Origin: Laguncularia racemosa | Taxonomy: Eukaryota; Streptophyta; Magnoliopsida; Myrtales; Combretaceae | Direction: 5' to 3' | DNA: 64,000 nucleotides | NCBI GenBank assembly: GCA_037954665.1 | Contig: JBBMOL010000090.1 | Location: forward strand, 2,294,001 to 2,358,000 | Part shown: positions 12,823 through 26,242 of the stretch, one piece after another | How positions within the stretch are numbered: position 1 is the first letter of the stretch | How the letters are laid out: every line of letters starts with the position of its first letter | Position numbers and translations under genes: made by a program | The notes under the pieces: generated by a model | Database searches by the model: none | The model's input: only the letters and a program-made list of their open reading frames with translations | Told to the model about the DNA's origin: nothing

Positions 12823-15450
12823 AGAAAGAAATGCAAAGTGGTATTCGCATTAGGTAATATTTTTCATAAAAGACAGCATATGATTAATGGGATACGACGG
12901 TGACACCATTTCAGGGCAGAGAAATTTTGTCCCATCTCATAATATGTTGTTATTTCTTTTAGTTTTGGGGAAATTACTCCTTAGGAAGATGGTCTTGATT
13001 AATTGGGAGTTTGAAGGGAAAGAAAAAAGAATTATTTTTTTCTTTCCAATATGAATTGTTTATAAGCTTATATGATATCTATCAATATAGGGAATTCCTT
13101 GTTCCAAATATCCTTTATTTTCTTGTCAATTTAGTTCTGGGAAAGACTATGGGGGCAGTTTTTGTTTTCTTGTCTTGTTTTTTTACTTTTAATATATGTT
13201 TTTGCTGGGAAATAGCAAAGTTTTGGATGGTGTAAGCTCTGGCAAGTTAGAATTTCAATGAACGATGTTGTCTTCATGATTCAAGCAATTGGGTCTTATT
13301 ATGTCAATTTTCTGATCTATCTGTCACTCTCCCATGTTAATATATATTATGTACAAGTACAAATATAATATTGATCCTGTTGGGACTTGTGATTTGTGAA
13401 TGTGAGTATGGGCATGTCTGTCTTTGACCAGTTCCTTGCATTAATCTCGTAGACTCAAGGATTTGGTCTTGCTTTTTCAAAGAAGACTAGTATTTGTGCA
13501 TACTGAAAGCTATCAACAATTCCAATAGACCTAGAATTTTTAAGATAGTACAGTAAATATTCCTTAGAAAAATGTTGACATTTTTATGATCTCAACATTT
13601 TTTAAAGTGTGAAAGCGCGATATTTTATAAGTTTGGGATATATTTGTAGTTCTGATAGTTCTTGAGGTCTTAATAGCCCCCAAAAGGAAAAAAAGAAGAA
13701 GTTTTTTTAGGGATGCCAAATGCCATAATAATTAGCATTATGTAGGTAGGCTTATTGCAGAAAACATCGATCTTTTTCTCTTTAACAGTTGAGATTTTGT
13801 GCCTAGTAGGGCTTACTGGATATTTAATGGATACCTTCTAAACTGTGTCATTTCTCTTTGGTGTATCCTTTTCATTTATTTTGGCTGCTGGTGGATTGGA
13901 TTAGCTGTCAGAGGATTTGAATGCTGTGTGAAGTGATAATGAGCTCTTACTTTTTTTTTTTTCCAACCAACTATGCATGATAATTTTATTTATTTATGAT
14001 TTCCAGTTTTTATCATGGGATAAATGCATTGTAAGGACTAAGGAACCATGAGTTTACTACCTTTCATTTCAAGGTCTAGGTTTTGCGAATTTTCACTTCA
14101 GGAACTGTGCTCTGAAAAGCAGTGAAGAAACAAAGGGCTCCATTCGTCTCCATTAGAAGAGATGTTAAAGTTGCTGACTTGGCATTGCATGTATTTGACA
14201 TGATTTTCCAAAAGATTATATGATGTCGCCTGTGGTAGGATTTGCCACCACATTAAACGACTCTTTCCATAGGGATGAACAAAGCTCATTTTTTTATTTT
14301 TTATTTTTAACGCCAAAATTGAAAAATTTGAAATATAAATCCTAAAATGAAAAATTAAAATATAGATTCTTGTAGTGTATTTATTTCTTTTTCATTATAC
14401 GTGTCAACATAAAGATGGATACTATAAAGCCGAGTACAAACAATCGGAATAGGGACACTCTGCCTGAGGATTAGTGCTTGTTGTGGATAGGGTCCAGCTC
14501 TAAATCTCAAAGAATAATCATATCAGGGTATCACTCCAACCCAATGTTTAAATAAGGGGTGGGCCCCTGCCTAAAACTTTTGTGTGTCTGATGCTAAAAC
14601 TTGGGATGTCATGCACATTAGACAGGTTGGCAATCTCTGTCCTGTTAATGTTTTTATAGATCCTGACCTGATCTAGGTGGTACAATTTTTCACAAATGGG
14701 GACACTAGAGGGAGTGGGAAGGGCATGAAATACCTTATAACAAGGTTCAGCCCAAGGAAGAAGATTGGGGTGTTGTTTAATTGATGATGTATGAGATATA
14801 AATGAATGTAGGTGTGGCTAAAGGATGATGTTAAAAGTGGTTGGAAGTTGGGTAGGGGCAATTAAGTGAGTGTGTTGTTTTGCTTCAACCATATGGTATG
14901 GACTCTATAGATTATAGAGTTGTTGGTTTGTTTCTTTTTATAAATAAAAGGCTAGTATTAATGTGTGTGCCTAAAGTTGGTCAATGTATGATTGTATCTT
15001 GTTGTGTATATATGTGTGTGTACGTTTTCTTTTTAATTAATGTTGTTTTTGTTTATTGTTACATTCCCATTTAGGTCTTCAGAGATAAAATTTTTTAGTT
15101 TTATCTTTAGAGACAACAATTATATATGAAAGTGCAAGTATATGTGATTAGGTTATTTATTTCATTGGGATTGTAATTTAAGTTGTTAAAGTTGTAAATT
15201 AGGTCATTGGAGCTTCTTGTGAAATACTAACTAGTGATGATGCCTTGAGATACAAGTCTAAAATTATATCACTATGGTGAAAGTTAAGAGGAGTTGGAAA
15301 TATGAGTGGAGTAGTGAATAAGCTAGAAGATTAATTTTGTAAAGCTAAAATCAAAGATTTGTTATGCCTTGACAAGCTAAAGGTTCGATTGTAAAACTAA
15401 AAATAAAAGTTATATTGCGTTAAGACATTAAAAAGGTCTTTTATATTTGC
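12823..15450. other. Intergenic DNA, no gene recognised
   Basis: The first few hundred bases may be 3' UTR. Short open frames here (13011-13235, 14880-15074, and on the other strand 14098-14316) look random: biased to hydrophobic residues from AT-rich DNA and without family similarity. Confidence 0.4.
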
Positions 15451-15451
15451 T

Positions 15452-15765
15452 GTCTATTCACTTCATTGAGTGAATAGTAATTCTATCACAACCTTCTTCT
15501 TATGGAAGTGTTACTATGTCAATTAGTTGCATTTAAGTTTATAGTAACAATTTCAAAAATAATCTCTATTATATATATATATATATTTTGAATAGTCATT
15601 CGTTACTTAAAATTACGAATAATAATTCAATACAAAAGTTATTTTTTTTCCTAAAATGCTTTTACTAAAATGAAATAATAATAATCTTATTGAAGTTTTA
15701 TTCTATTTTTTAATTAATAGCTATTGTATTAAGTTTTTATTTCATTCAGCGAAATAAATAAATTA
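15452..15765. mobile_element. Possible hairpin-ended MITE
   Basis: CTATTCACT and AGTGAATAG form a 9-base hairpin with a 6-base loop near 15458-15481. A second hairpin, TTTATTTC with GAAATAAA, lies near 15733-15760. Read inward from each end the two hairpins look related (TTCATTGAGTGAATAG against GCTGAATGAAATAA). Ends and duplication are not resolved. Confidence 0.3.
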
Positions 15766-16550
15766 TAATATTATAAAATAATAAATTATTGCCATGATAT
15801 GAAGTTTCCATCCAAAAGTATAAAGGAATGATAGAATTACATTTGTCATATTATTATTATTTGCTTACGATTCATCTAAATATATGATATATTAGTTTTC
15901 ACTATTTAGGGGATAATATTTTTATTTGGTGTTTAGTGGATATATGATACTTATTAAGAGTTTAAAACGAAGAAAATTTGTATGATTTTCATTATATTAA
16001 TTAGATATTTTATCCAAAAATAAATAAATATGTGAAAATGTAAGAAATTTCCTTATTTAAATTAGCAAGTATGTTTGAGTCGAATTTAGTTTATCTTTCA
16101 GGAAATGCATTCTTTTTGTCAACGTCGTGGGGTTCATGATGTGTTTGACAGAGGCTGTAGCGAGGGTTAGTATGTGGATTTCTCGAGAAGTGTGTTTTGG
16201 GAATCTTAATCTTATTGACATCTTTGCTTTGCCGTTATATTTACATTTGATCCTCCCAGTTTCACATTACCATGTGCTCTTATAAATTTGAAATTGTATT
16301 CCTTAAATGTCCACTCAAACTGCTTTGCAATTCATTAGTGTCCTCGTGGAGATTCTTTCCTCTTTATCTTTCTATTTTTTTAATAATTTAAAAAAATATT
16401 AATGGGTATTTTAAAATAATAAATAAGATGTTAAATAAATGTCTTGGCACACTTGTTACTTGGGTGGAAAGTATAAAGGCTTCTTTTTTTTTAACTCTTA
16501 ATGGGTACATTGATAGATTTAGATACATAACATACCGATTTAGAATTGGG
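15766..16550. other. AT-rich intergenic DNA
   Basis: No gene, RNA or clear repeat boundary seen. Confidence 0.4.
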
Positions 16551-16880
16551 AGATGTCAAACTCATTAATTGAACTTTGGATTTTTTTTTTATTTTACACT
16601 TGAAATTTGAAAATGTTAGATATGTTATTTTAATGAAGCTTTTACTCATCAAATTTTATATTTAAAGTTTAAAGTTAGTAAACATTATATCTAATCTAAT
16701 ATTTATTTTTTGAATTTATTACTTTTGTCATCTTAAAAAAATGGTGTGGTAAATAAAGAAGTAAAGGTGATATAGTAAATTTGATAAATAAAAGTTCAAT
16801 AATGTAAGAATTTAATTAATTCCAAACTTTAGATGAGAAATTGAGAAAATATCTAAAATTTAGATAGTGATTTTGATATA
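16551..16880. mobile_element. MITE-like element related to the one at 10088
   Basis: The left end TGTCAAACTCATTAATTGAA and the reversed right end TATCAAAATCACTATCTAAA are similar for about 60 bases with mismatches. The interior is AT-rich and non-coding. The reversed right end is close to the reversed right end of the 10088 element, suggesting one family. No target duplication resolved. Confidence 0.4.
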
Positions 16881-17224
16881 ATTTCTTTATAATATTAAGA
16901 ATGTCAGATGAAATCTTTAAGTGAAGCTTTTCTAGTGTATTATTCAATTCAATTGAAGTGAAACGTGCATGTAGGAACTTGATGCTCCATTATGGATTTA
17001 AAGGATTTAAATTTAAAATCTATTGATTTAAAAGTTTCAACTTATTACATCTAACATTAACTCTATATTTATTAGCTAACAAATATTAATTTAGATTCAG
17101 CCATAAACTCGGCGGCAGCCCTTTTCAAGTTAAAAGAGTCACGGGTGCAGTTGAAGTACAAAATTTTCTATCAGGTTGTAAAGCAGCCTGCCTTTTTCCC
17201 AATTCTATTTCATACACCAATAAA

Positions 17225-18270
17225 GCAAAAACACTGCTGAGAAAAGTGACTACTGTCGTTTGAAACAACTTGTTCTTTGGACCAAGATAATTTCAAAGTC
17301 CACATAAGAGGGAGCACCAAGATTGGTCTATTGAAAAGCAAAATAGGGAAAAAGTTGTAGTAGTTTTATAGACAGTACAATGATTAGATTTTGATATGAT
17401 GTGGTTTAATGATGGAAAGTTTGAAAATGGGGGATTTGGATCAAAAATCATAGTGGTCTGATTGAAATGACCCAAACTTGCAAGCTTAACCACAAAGCAA
17501 CAGTTCCAAAGGTGACAAAAAAAAAAAGAAGCTATGCTGAATATATAAATTAAGAATATTTAATGTTAGTTCAATTCATACTATTTTAATTTTTAGCCCA
17601 TATATGACTACATTTGATTGAAAGCAATATAGATTGTAACACTATTTTAAAAGATAAGAACTTCATGTGGGTCATTGAATCTACATGCACTTATTAAAAG
17701 AAAGAATTAAATTTCAATATACTTAAATAATATGTCTATCCATCACATTTTACCTGAGACAAGAAAAATCTAATATGCAATTCACTTTTTCCTTTTTTAC
17801 TCATTTTATCCTTAAAAAGCAATCGGATCCTACCAATGTATAGGCCTAGGTTTCCGGTGCATGGTATACTACATGTCGGCAATTGGTTTTTATTCCAAAC
17901 TAGTGATGGAACAAGACTGATTATTCTCAACAATTTGAACATTGAGAGGGAACAAACTTAAGCATAGCAGACATTTGTAGTGCTGGGGAACAGGAGCTGC
18001 CTGGGGCATCTCTAGTTTAAATCAGACAAACAAGATTCTTAAGATAAAAATGCAACGCACCAACTCAACCATTCAACCAACAAAAAGATGCCCAAGATCA
18101 ATTTACAAGTTCAGACATCAGAAAAGTCACAACCATTCCCATTCTTTCTGGTCATATTGCTCTTTTGCAGAACTGTGTACTGACTGCTGGGCATAATGCT
18201 GTATAATTTGGAGGGGCATGCTCATTACAGACAAGGGTTCTGTACCAGAAGCCACTTCATGGGTAAAAGT
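17225..18270. repeat. Copy A of a roughly 1 kb tandem duplication
   Basis: This segment recurs at 18640-19575 in the same orientation and order. Shared anchors include GTCGTTTGAAA, TTCAAAGTCCAC/TCCAAAGTCCAC, AAATCATAGTGG, ATAGCAGACATT, TGCCTGGGGCATCT, AAATCAGACAAA, GATCAATTTACA and GCTGTATAATTTG. The copies differ by many substitutions and indels, so the event is old. No open frame is conserved. It lies just beyond the 3' end of the minus-strand DUF707 gene. Confidence 0.8.
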
Positions 18271-18639
18271 GAAAAAAAATGGTCATGCCTTAGATATCAA
18301 TATTATCAGCTTCTGATTAATGTGATGTTATTTATATTCTCTTCATGGATATTATTATGATGCAGCAGATATTATGAAAGCGTTTTAATGAAGTACTCAG
18401 AACTTGTGGCAAGTCATTATAGTACTTCTCCTGAATGCTAAAATTCAATTCAGTCCTGTGTTTTAAGTGAGTCGGAATATGAAGAGTCTTTTGTGTTGGG
18501 GTAATAAATTATAGGAGTCACTAACGAATTGACCTACTTTTTGTAAAAATATAAATATAAACAAATTAATTAAATCATATATATCATTAACGCGGATGAC
18601 TGCTGATGTACTTTTCCCCAAGCAAGAATAGTGCTTGAA

Positions 18640-18933
18640 ATACTGACTCTTGTCGTTTGAAAAAACAAGTTCTTTTTACAAGACAATTTCCAAAGTCCAC
18701 TGAAGAGGGCTGAAAGGAGCGCCAGTATCGATGAATTCTATTTCAAAAGCAAAAAGGAAAGCACATACAGCTTATTCATAATATAACAAGCACTAGACAG
18801 CATAATGATTAAATATGACGTGATTTAATGATTGGAAAGTCTGAAAATTAAGGACTCGGACTCAAAATCATAGTGGCTTGATTGAATTGACCGAAAACTT
18901 TGCAGTTTACTTATATACAAAGCAATGAAGGAG

Positions 18934-18977
<44 letters not shown>

Positions 18978-19575
18978 GATAACCATCTGTACGTTTTCTA
19001 TCCTAAAATGTTCCTATTTATATTCTTGCAATCAGATTCTATCACATGCTAAGAATTTTAAACAAGAATCCCACTTTCATTCTTTTTTTCTCCTCTGATA
19101 TGGCAAATTTTGATAAAATGAGACATGCGTGGAAATATCATTTTAGAAATAGCTGGAGACCAATCTAACCGCATCTATACTGGATGCATGGTGTACTAGA
19201 TGTAGTATTCCAAATTGTTGATAGAACAAGATCGACTAACCATGCTCAATTATGTGAACATTAAGCTACACATAGCAGACATTCCTAATACATGGAAACA
19301 TGAACTGCCTGGGGCATCTATAGTCTAAATCAGACAAAAAAGTTTCTCAAGAGAAAAAGCAAGGCACCAACACAACTTTTCACCCAACAAAAGATGCCCG
19401 GGATCAATTTACATATCCAGACATCACAAAAGTAGCAACCATTCTCATACCTTTCCTTCAGATTACACCTTTACAGAACAATATACTGAATGCTGCACAT
19501 AAAGCTGTATAATTTGCAGTAGTAGGCTAAGAATTCTATACCAGCAGCCAATTCATGAGCCATGCTTTAGCAAGT
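18640..19575. repeat. Copy B of the tandem duplication, next to the DUF707 gene
   Basis: Counterpart of 17225-18270, separated from it by about 370 bases of single-copy DNA (18271-18639). A dinucleotide run is expanded only in this copy (18937-18973). Copy B ends about 200 bases from the DUF707 stop codon, so part may be that gene's 3' UTR, with copy A a duplicated downstream piece. Confidence 0.8.
18937..18973. repeat. (AT)n microsatellite
   Basis: About 18 AT units, present in copy B of the tandem duplication and absent at the matching place in copy A. Confidence 0.9.
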
Positions 19576-19774
19576 CCTTCTCATAAAATGCATCCACTCG
19601 AATGATATGCCACCATCTCTTTGAAGCCTAAGAATGGCGTTAAATAACTTCTTCTGCTCTCGATTGCATCCTTAACTTCTTTCTGTCCTTCCTTTGTATG
19701 CCTTTGGAAAACCTTATTGACTTTGCAAGATGAGAGCAGAGATTAGGTTATATAACATTGTTATCCTGCCTGGT

Positions 19775-22700
19775 TCAGGAGTATGGATCGGTCCAACAAT
19801 TGTCTTCATCAACAGCTTTCTTCCATCTTCCTTTAAATATATCCAGCTCAACATATGATTGTCTCCTTATCTACAAGCAAAATATATATATAGAAAACAA
19901 GCATGGAATCACATCACATCTACCAGTAAGATAAGCTTTTTTTTTTTTACCCCTCTACTGGAGGTGGTTAAAGGTTTTGTGCAAATAATCAGGATCTATC
20001 TTCTGTAAATAGATTTATCAAAATGCATCTCTTGAAAGGACCATTTTTCATATAAAACCACCCTATTTCTATCTTGCCAAATAATACTCCTTGACAAGAG
20101 TATTTTATGCAACTAGCATTTTCTGTCAGTGCCAGCAACAAGCTATTTTCATACTCTTGTACACTTGAACTTGTGCGCCCATAGCAAGAGTGAACAAGAA
20201 ATGAAAGAAACTTGATTAATTTATTGTTCCTGCAGGATAAGGACAGGTGATATCATTGGAGAGAGCTAAATCTTACTTCCACCCTTGGATCATGAACATG
20301 AGCATGAGATGGAGCCTGCACACAAGGACAATCTCAATCAAGTTAAATCCAAATATACATTACCAATGAATTAAGACTAACATAAAATGAATACCCGTGC
20401 TTCTGAATTCTGAGTCTCAGATGTTTCTTCTCGTGCAACTGATTGTGGCTGTATGTACGAGAAGACAAGTCTATGAGTTATGAATGCATATGACTAATGC
20501 ACTTCGTGTCTATAAATGAAATGCCAGAATTGTGGTACAGGAAAAAGAAAAATCACACCTGGGTTTCATTACCACCACCTAGTGTTGGCCGATTATGATG
20601 AACAATATATTCAGCATCCACCACACCAACATTTTTTGTTCGATCTCCCTACAGAAAACAACTGACATCAAAGGATAAGGACATATGTCATAGAGAACCT
20701 CAATAATAATAGTGGAAGAAGTAATCAAACTTGCCTGTGCACAGTAACCAAGCTGTATATCCACTCCCCAAGCATAAATTAGATCATTCTGTTCAGAAAG
20801 TAAGAGATATATTGAGAAGGAGCTGTTCCAATATTGGATGTGTGAATTACAACAATAGCTCACACCACACACTTTGTGACATAGTTGCTTCAAATATTAT
20901 ATGGTAGAAGTTCGGATAAATAAGATTCAGCCCCTAAATTAGCTAAGTTGCACTAATGACGGCACAACCGGTCATACTAATGTTTCCAGGTACAACGCTG
21001 TCCTGCTTAAAAGAATGGAAGCAGAAGTACATAGGCATCCTACCTGGATCATGTACCATACACAGCGCCAAGCGGCTCTTGAAAATACTGTAGCCATCAT
21101 TTCTATCCACCTAAACAAAGGGTAACCTATTAAATCATTATCAAGCATGGAAAGATTCAGCTTCTGAAAAATTAGACAAAAACTATTCTGAAAAAAGATG
21201 TTAAAGAACAAAGATATGAATAAATTGCACTAGAAATTTCGCAATGTGGTACACACACACTTACCCAGTGCATGGAGGAGCTGTACTATTGGTGTCACAG
21301 CCTTTTCCAGGACCACCCAGCTTAAAAGTCCTCCTGGTAAAAACAAGAGATCACTGAGTAATCTTCTAACATGATAAAAATTCTGAAATAATTTGTTTGG
21401 CCACTTAACTTCCAGCATACTATGCAATGTCTCCGATAGCTGATATAATATTAAATCTCATGTTACATCCAGAAGAAGATATTCTAGGATATCATCATCA
21501 GCATATTTTATCAATCAAAAAGTGCTTGCAAAAACAGCAATAAGTTTTGATGTGTGAGGTTCAACAGGTCAAACAAAGGTTTCTTCTACAGTGTAACAGT
21601 TATAACTATAAAGGATGCAATATAAGTATATCAAATCCGATAAAGGTCAAACCATATTCAAAATGAGCATACCAACTCAATATAAACCCTTCAGTGGACC
21701 ATCCACATAGTATGAATTTCAGTAACCAAATCAACAGAGATGCTACTTCAGATACAAACATCAAAACTAGGATTCGGCAACCATGTAGGTTGACAAAAAG
21801 ATTCTGCCTTTCAATTTTGTAGCTGATTCAAAACTTCAACTTTCATTAATGGATGGTTTCCACTTGAAGAATACTAAGGAAGAAAATATGTGATAAAGAT
21901 TAAAAAGGCATTTCAGCCATAGGCAAGATGGTATAGCTTTTTTTTTCAAGAAGATTACAAGTATCAACACAAATTGCTAGAAAGAAATGAAGCAGCATAA
22001 TCAAAGATCACTACTTGCCATACAGTTTTTCAACAAAAAATTAAATGATGAATTTATGGCTGTAAACCTGTGTACAATTGATCTCCTTGCACGTGCAGTG
22101 ATTTGATGATGCACCTCAGACTTCACTGGATCAAGTGCTGGTTGTGATATTTCAAGACCCTCTCTTTCCACAATCGAGATATACCTACAATTACCATGGA
22201 ATTTACAGGGCAAGAAAGAAGATAAAATTGCAAAAAATAAAACATTACTTTAACTTGCTTTATATATCTCGGCACATTAGCCATTCCTGCCATAAGGCAT
22301 GAACGGATATCCACTTAATTTTTCAAGCTCTGCATATGACATTATACATCCAAGAAAGTGGCAGCATTGAGAAACCAAGTAAGTCAACTGATAAGTTTGA
22401 CTTTATATATATCTGCTAAGTCCATTGATCCTCTAAAATTAAGTGCAAAGCAACTACTAAATGAAAGTAGTACCACATTGAAGCAAACCATCAAATTGTT
22501 ATACCAACAAAAATTTGCAGAACTTCCTGCTGTCTATCAATCTTACAATATTCTAAATCTTGCAAAGTGGTAGAAAGAATATTTGATGAGTCTCAACAGG
22601 CAGCAAATCCCAGAAAATCTTGCTCCCATCTCTTCTGACACTTTCCAGAGAAGTAGAGAATTTTTCCACCCTCTCCTCAACTTTCTGCCTGTGTCCTAAA

Positions 22701-25700
22701 CCAAATGGTTAGGTCTCCGGACCAGGGACCATGCATGGAAAGCAATACGCCAAATGCATTTTCCACTATAAAAAATTGAATGTGTTTAACAAACCAACTG
22801 CTTTCTGGCTTTTGTCTTTTTCCATAAGAGGGGAACGGGGAAAAAATTTATAATGTGTTTTGAAATGCACCTATACACTTTAGCCAGACACAAAAGCTTC
22901 CTATGTGATGTTTTTCCAAATGTTTATTATGTAAATATTATGATATTTTCTTCATTTGCACACACTCCACATGCAACTCAATGCATATTGCTATCGAAGA
23001 GCTCATGGTGCACCTCAGGCCCCCCTAGAGCAATTGCAATGCGGAAGCAATCAGATGAATGTAGAAGCCATTGGTGCTTGCCAAAATTAACTCCTACCAT
23101 GCTAATGTAATTGTAGTCACATATACTACTGGAAAGAGGCCATGTTGGCATTTTGAGAAAAGCAAGAGTAAAAAAGATCTATTTTTTTGTGATATGTCAC
23201 TTAGAGTGATAAGTAGTGGGCACAAACTGATGAAAATAAAACTATTTAGCCACAACTACCATGAGTAGTTGATAAGAATTCCATGTGCTAATTTTCATTT
23301 GATCTTACTCTCCACTAATTAAACCAAGTGGCATGCCACAAGCCACATATACTTTTACATGCGTCCTCAAAATCACCATGTTTCACTTAAAATGGAAACC
23401 TGAACTAGTTGAATTAATGCTTTAGTTTAAAATTTGCCATTGAATTGCTTTGATAAAATATGATATTGAGAACATACCTCTTTGGGTGGAAGCCTTCAAC
23501 TCCAAGGTCCTCATCCCAGAGGAAAATATAGTTGTATTCTGCTACAATATCAGGATGAAGAAAACGTTTTGCAAACCACCTAGGCATGAGAAAGGGCTAG
23601 GTTACATCCGAGTGGCAAACAAGAAAACTCAAGGATCATATGCAGACTATTTACCATTTAGTTTGGTTGACTGCTGCTACATGTATGACCTTATGACTCC
23701 ATTTTAGATCCCTCCACTCATCCACGACACCATCATAATGGAAAAGCATCACAGCAAAATGGCTGGCTAAAAACTGAAAAAGGAAATTACATTGGCGATA
23801 GTAGAATGAACAATAAAAGGTACTAAGAGACTGCAAGGTCTAAGCACCTTCATGACCATCTTATCAACAAGATCCTTTTGCTTTATCCCAACTGCAATAG
23901 CTAATAAATTTGTTGATATTCTAGCCTGTTAAGACACAGAAGCAAATTGATTATGTCACTAACTTTTCCCAGATTAAAAAGCACAGAAAACTTATAGAAC
24001 AGGAGATGTCAGCTCCAGTGATCCAATTCCTTATTAATTAACAGACACTCAACACCAAAATATAGAAATAATGTAATGACACTACAGGAAGATCATTGTT
24101 TCATTTGTGATGAGAAACATAAACCTGGCTGCATTCTTCTTATAGGTAATATTTGTTTCAATACCTCCACAGAGCCCCATAATGGTCGCATTTCCAGGTC
24201 AGAAGTGCTTGCTACAATGCCTTCAGGCAATGCTTCACTTCCATGAAGCCTGCACTGACTCTGCATTGGCAAAAGCCAAGTCATGAAGCAATGAATGGAA
24301 ATAGTTAACAGGCAGTGCAAAATGAAGTGAAAAAGGAGAAATTTTTTTTGAAAGAGATCAAAGTAGAAGAACCGACAAACCTGGCATTTACTGACTTTTA
24401 GGTTTTGTGTTATGTTACCAATACTCCATAGTGGAAATGTCTGCACCATGAGAAATACTTTATGCTAAAATGACTAACGGTGGAGAGGTCAGGCAAGTAA
24501 GAAGACAGCTCCAACTTTCTGGTGAAATCTTTGGATTAGACGACAGACTCCAATTGTAAACAAGTACCTGTCCGTGATCAGATGCAAAAAAAGCAGTGCC
24601 AATGAAGAGAAACATGCAAAACAAAGAAGCTGTAGAAAAGAAGTGACAAAGGCAGGATCTCCTAAGTGCTTGATCAGAAAATAGTGATACCTGAAAAAAA
24701 ATTAAACCATAAGCAAGCCATGATTTCTTCACAAAAATAACAACGATTAAACATATTAAAAAGTCAACCAACTACTGCAGCATTTCACATATAGATAGTG
24801 TGACAACCCCAAAGACTCATCAACTTCTGTATCACTGCAATTAAATGATGAGCTTTTCTCTCCAAAGACTGGTTATAAATAATCAATGGGACAGAGAAGT
24901 ATCCGGCACCTCATTTTCACAGTAAGCCAGTGAAGCAAGGAGATCAAATCTTCTGTTTTCCTACCATATACCATCTATTCTAATAGGAAAAATAGTAGTT
25001 GTCATGATTGTTGACATCGCCATATTCCTAACTGAAAAACTATAGGAGTGAAGAAGCAGTAGGTTTAGGTTGTAATTGTATCATGAAAGCAATCGGTCAA
25101 TAACAAATGTAAATGATCGATATAAACACTCTGAAATGAATCTAGATATCAACAAACATGTGAGGAAAATAATTTTTGAAAGTAACACTAAGTTTTCTTA
25201 TGTTCTTCATCACTTCATACACGAACACTAGCAGCATCATTGGCCATAGGCTACCACAATTGCATTTCTCTGACTTCCTCTATTAGCCACCCCATATTAG
25301 CATTATCTCCATGAGCACCAGCACGACATCCACTAATTACAACTACTTGATTAGATCAAAGGGAAAAATGAAAAACATGTTCTGTTAAAGAAACTAACCG
25401 TAGCATCAGTCATTTATCCAGGAACAAATAGATGCACTTTCGTAGTGCTCTTTGCAACAAATTGTGCACGTCTATCAGTATCCAACATTGACTATCAATC
25501 CACAAATTTTTTTGGAAAATAAAGACAAAGGGCACTTAAAAGAGGACCTCTCAGAGCACCATCCTGTTGTATAAACCGAAAACCACGATCTTTTCACAAG
25601 TAGTCATTAACCATTTCATGAAATTAAAGTTGGTCAGTTTATTACAAATCAAATAGCACACTGCAAAGTCAGTTTGAAAGCTCTAACTGCCTCTAAATAG

Positions 25701-26242
25701 AAGTGGGAATTACGACCTGTCATGAACCATGATCCCTATTTCTTGGAACCAGCACACTTAGCTCTTACTAGATGCCCAATCATGGGAAAGTTTTTCTGTG
25801 GACCCCGTCTTTATGGATTTGTGAATGCCACTTGGCTATGGTTTTCGTAAACTGGGTTCATGTTAGAATTTTCGACACTTATGGGGCAAGATTGCTTAAG
25901 CAAATTCTAATGCCATTCTATCCCATCAAAAAGAAAAGGTAAAAATCTTTCAAATGGAAAAAGAAAAATTAGAAAAAAACTCTAAAGTGGAAGGACAACA
26001 GAACATGTTAAAATCTAATCCTTCTCAGACATACCGAACGTAGAATATATTCCAACACACTGCGTTATGCATTGCATGCCATACATATATGCATGTATAA
26101 AACGATCTAAAGCAAACAACTTTACAACAAACACCCGCATTTCTTCGCGTGGGAGAATAAATCATACATAACGAATAATTGGGTTTCGTGCAAAATGCAA
26201 AGAAAAAGAATGGCTTACATGATTTGAAGAATTCATATCCAT
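19775..26242 (-). CDS. DUF707 family protein, 395 aa, 15 exons
   Basis: Exons in transcript order: 26242-26219, 24690-24568, 24440-24381, 24260-24165, 23925-23848, 23773-23655, 23579-23478, 22184-22068, 21333-21265, 21110-21044, 20788-20735, 20648-20559, 20448-20395, 20315-20277, 19870-19775. They total 1188 bases and stay in frame to TGA. Residues 22-44 are a hydrophobic anchor near the N-terminus (CMFLFIGTAFFA), predicting a type II membrane protein. Family hallmarks follow in order: LPEGIV, DLEMRPLWG, AVGIKQK, VMLFHYDG, NQTKWWFAKRFLHPD, FLWDEDLGVE (about residues 186-195), GLEISQPALDP, EVHHQITAR, WIEMMATVFSRAAWRCVW, DLIYAWGVD, LGYCAQGDRTKNVGVVD, RRQSYVELDIFKGRW. These are the plant proteins often named lysine-ketoglutarate reductase trans-splicing related; the aspartate-rich DED motif suggests a glycosyltransferase-like fold, but the function is unproven. 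The 8-residue first exon (MDMNSSNH) is the least certain part. One intron uses a GC donor. Confidence 0.93.
20649..20734 (-). other. GC-AG intron in the DUF707 gene
   Basis: On the minus strand the exon ends GTGCACAG and the intron begins GCAAGT, the consensus for GC donors. The acceptor reads TTTTCTGTAG. Only this junction joins GYCAQ to GDRTKN, a conserved family stretch; the nearest GT would shift the frame. The intron is 86 bases. Confidence 0.88.

Noticed and set aside
23850..24165. An extra DUF707 exon reading ETNITYKKNAARF between exons 4 and 5
   Set aside because: Its frame fits neither neighbour without a stop, while direct joining of 24165 to 23925 keeps phase with good splice sites.
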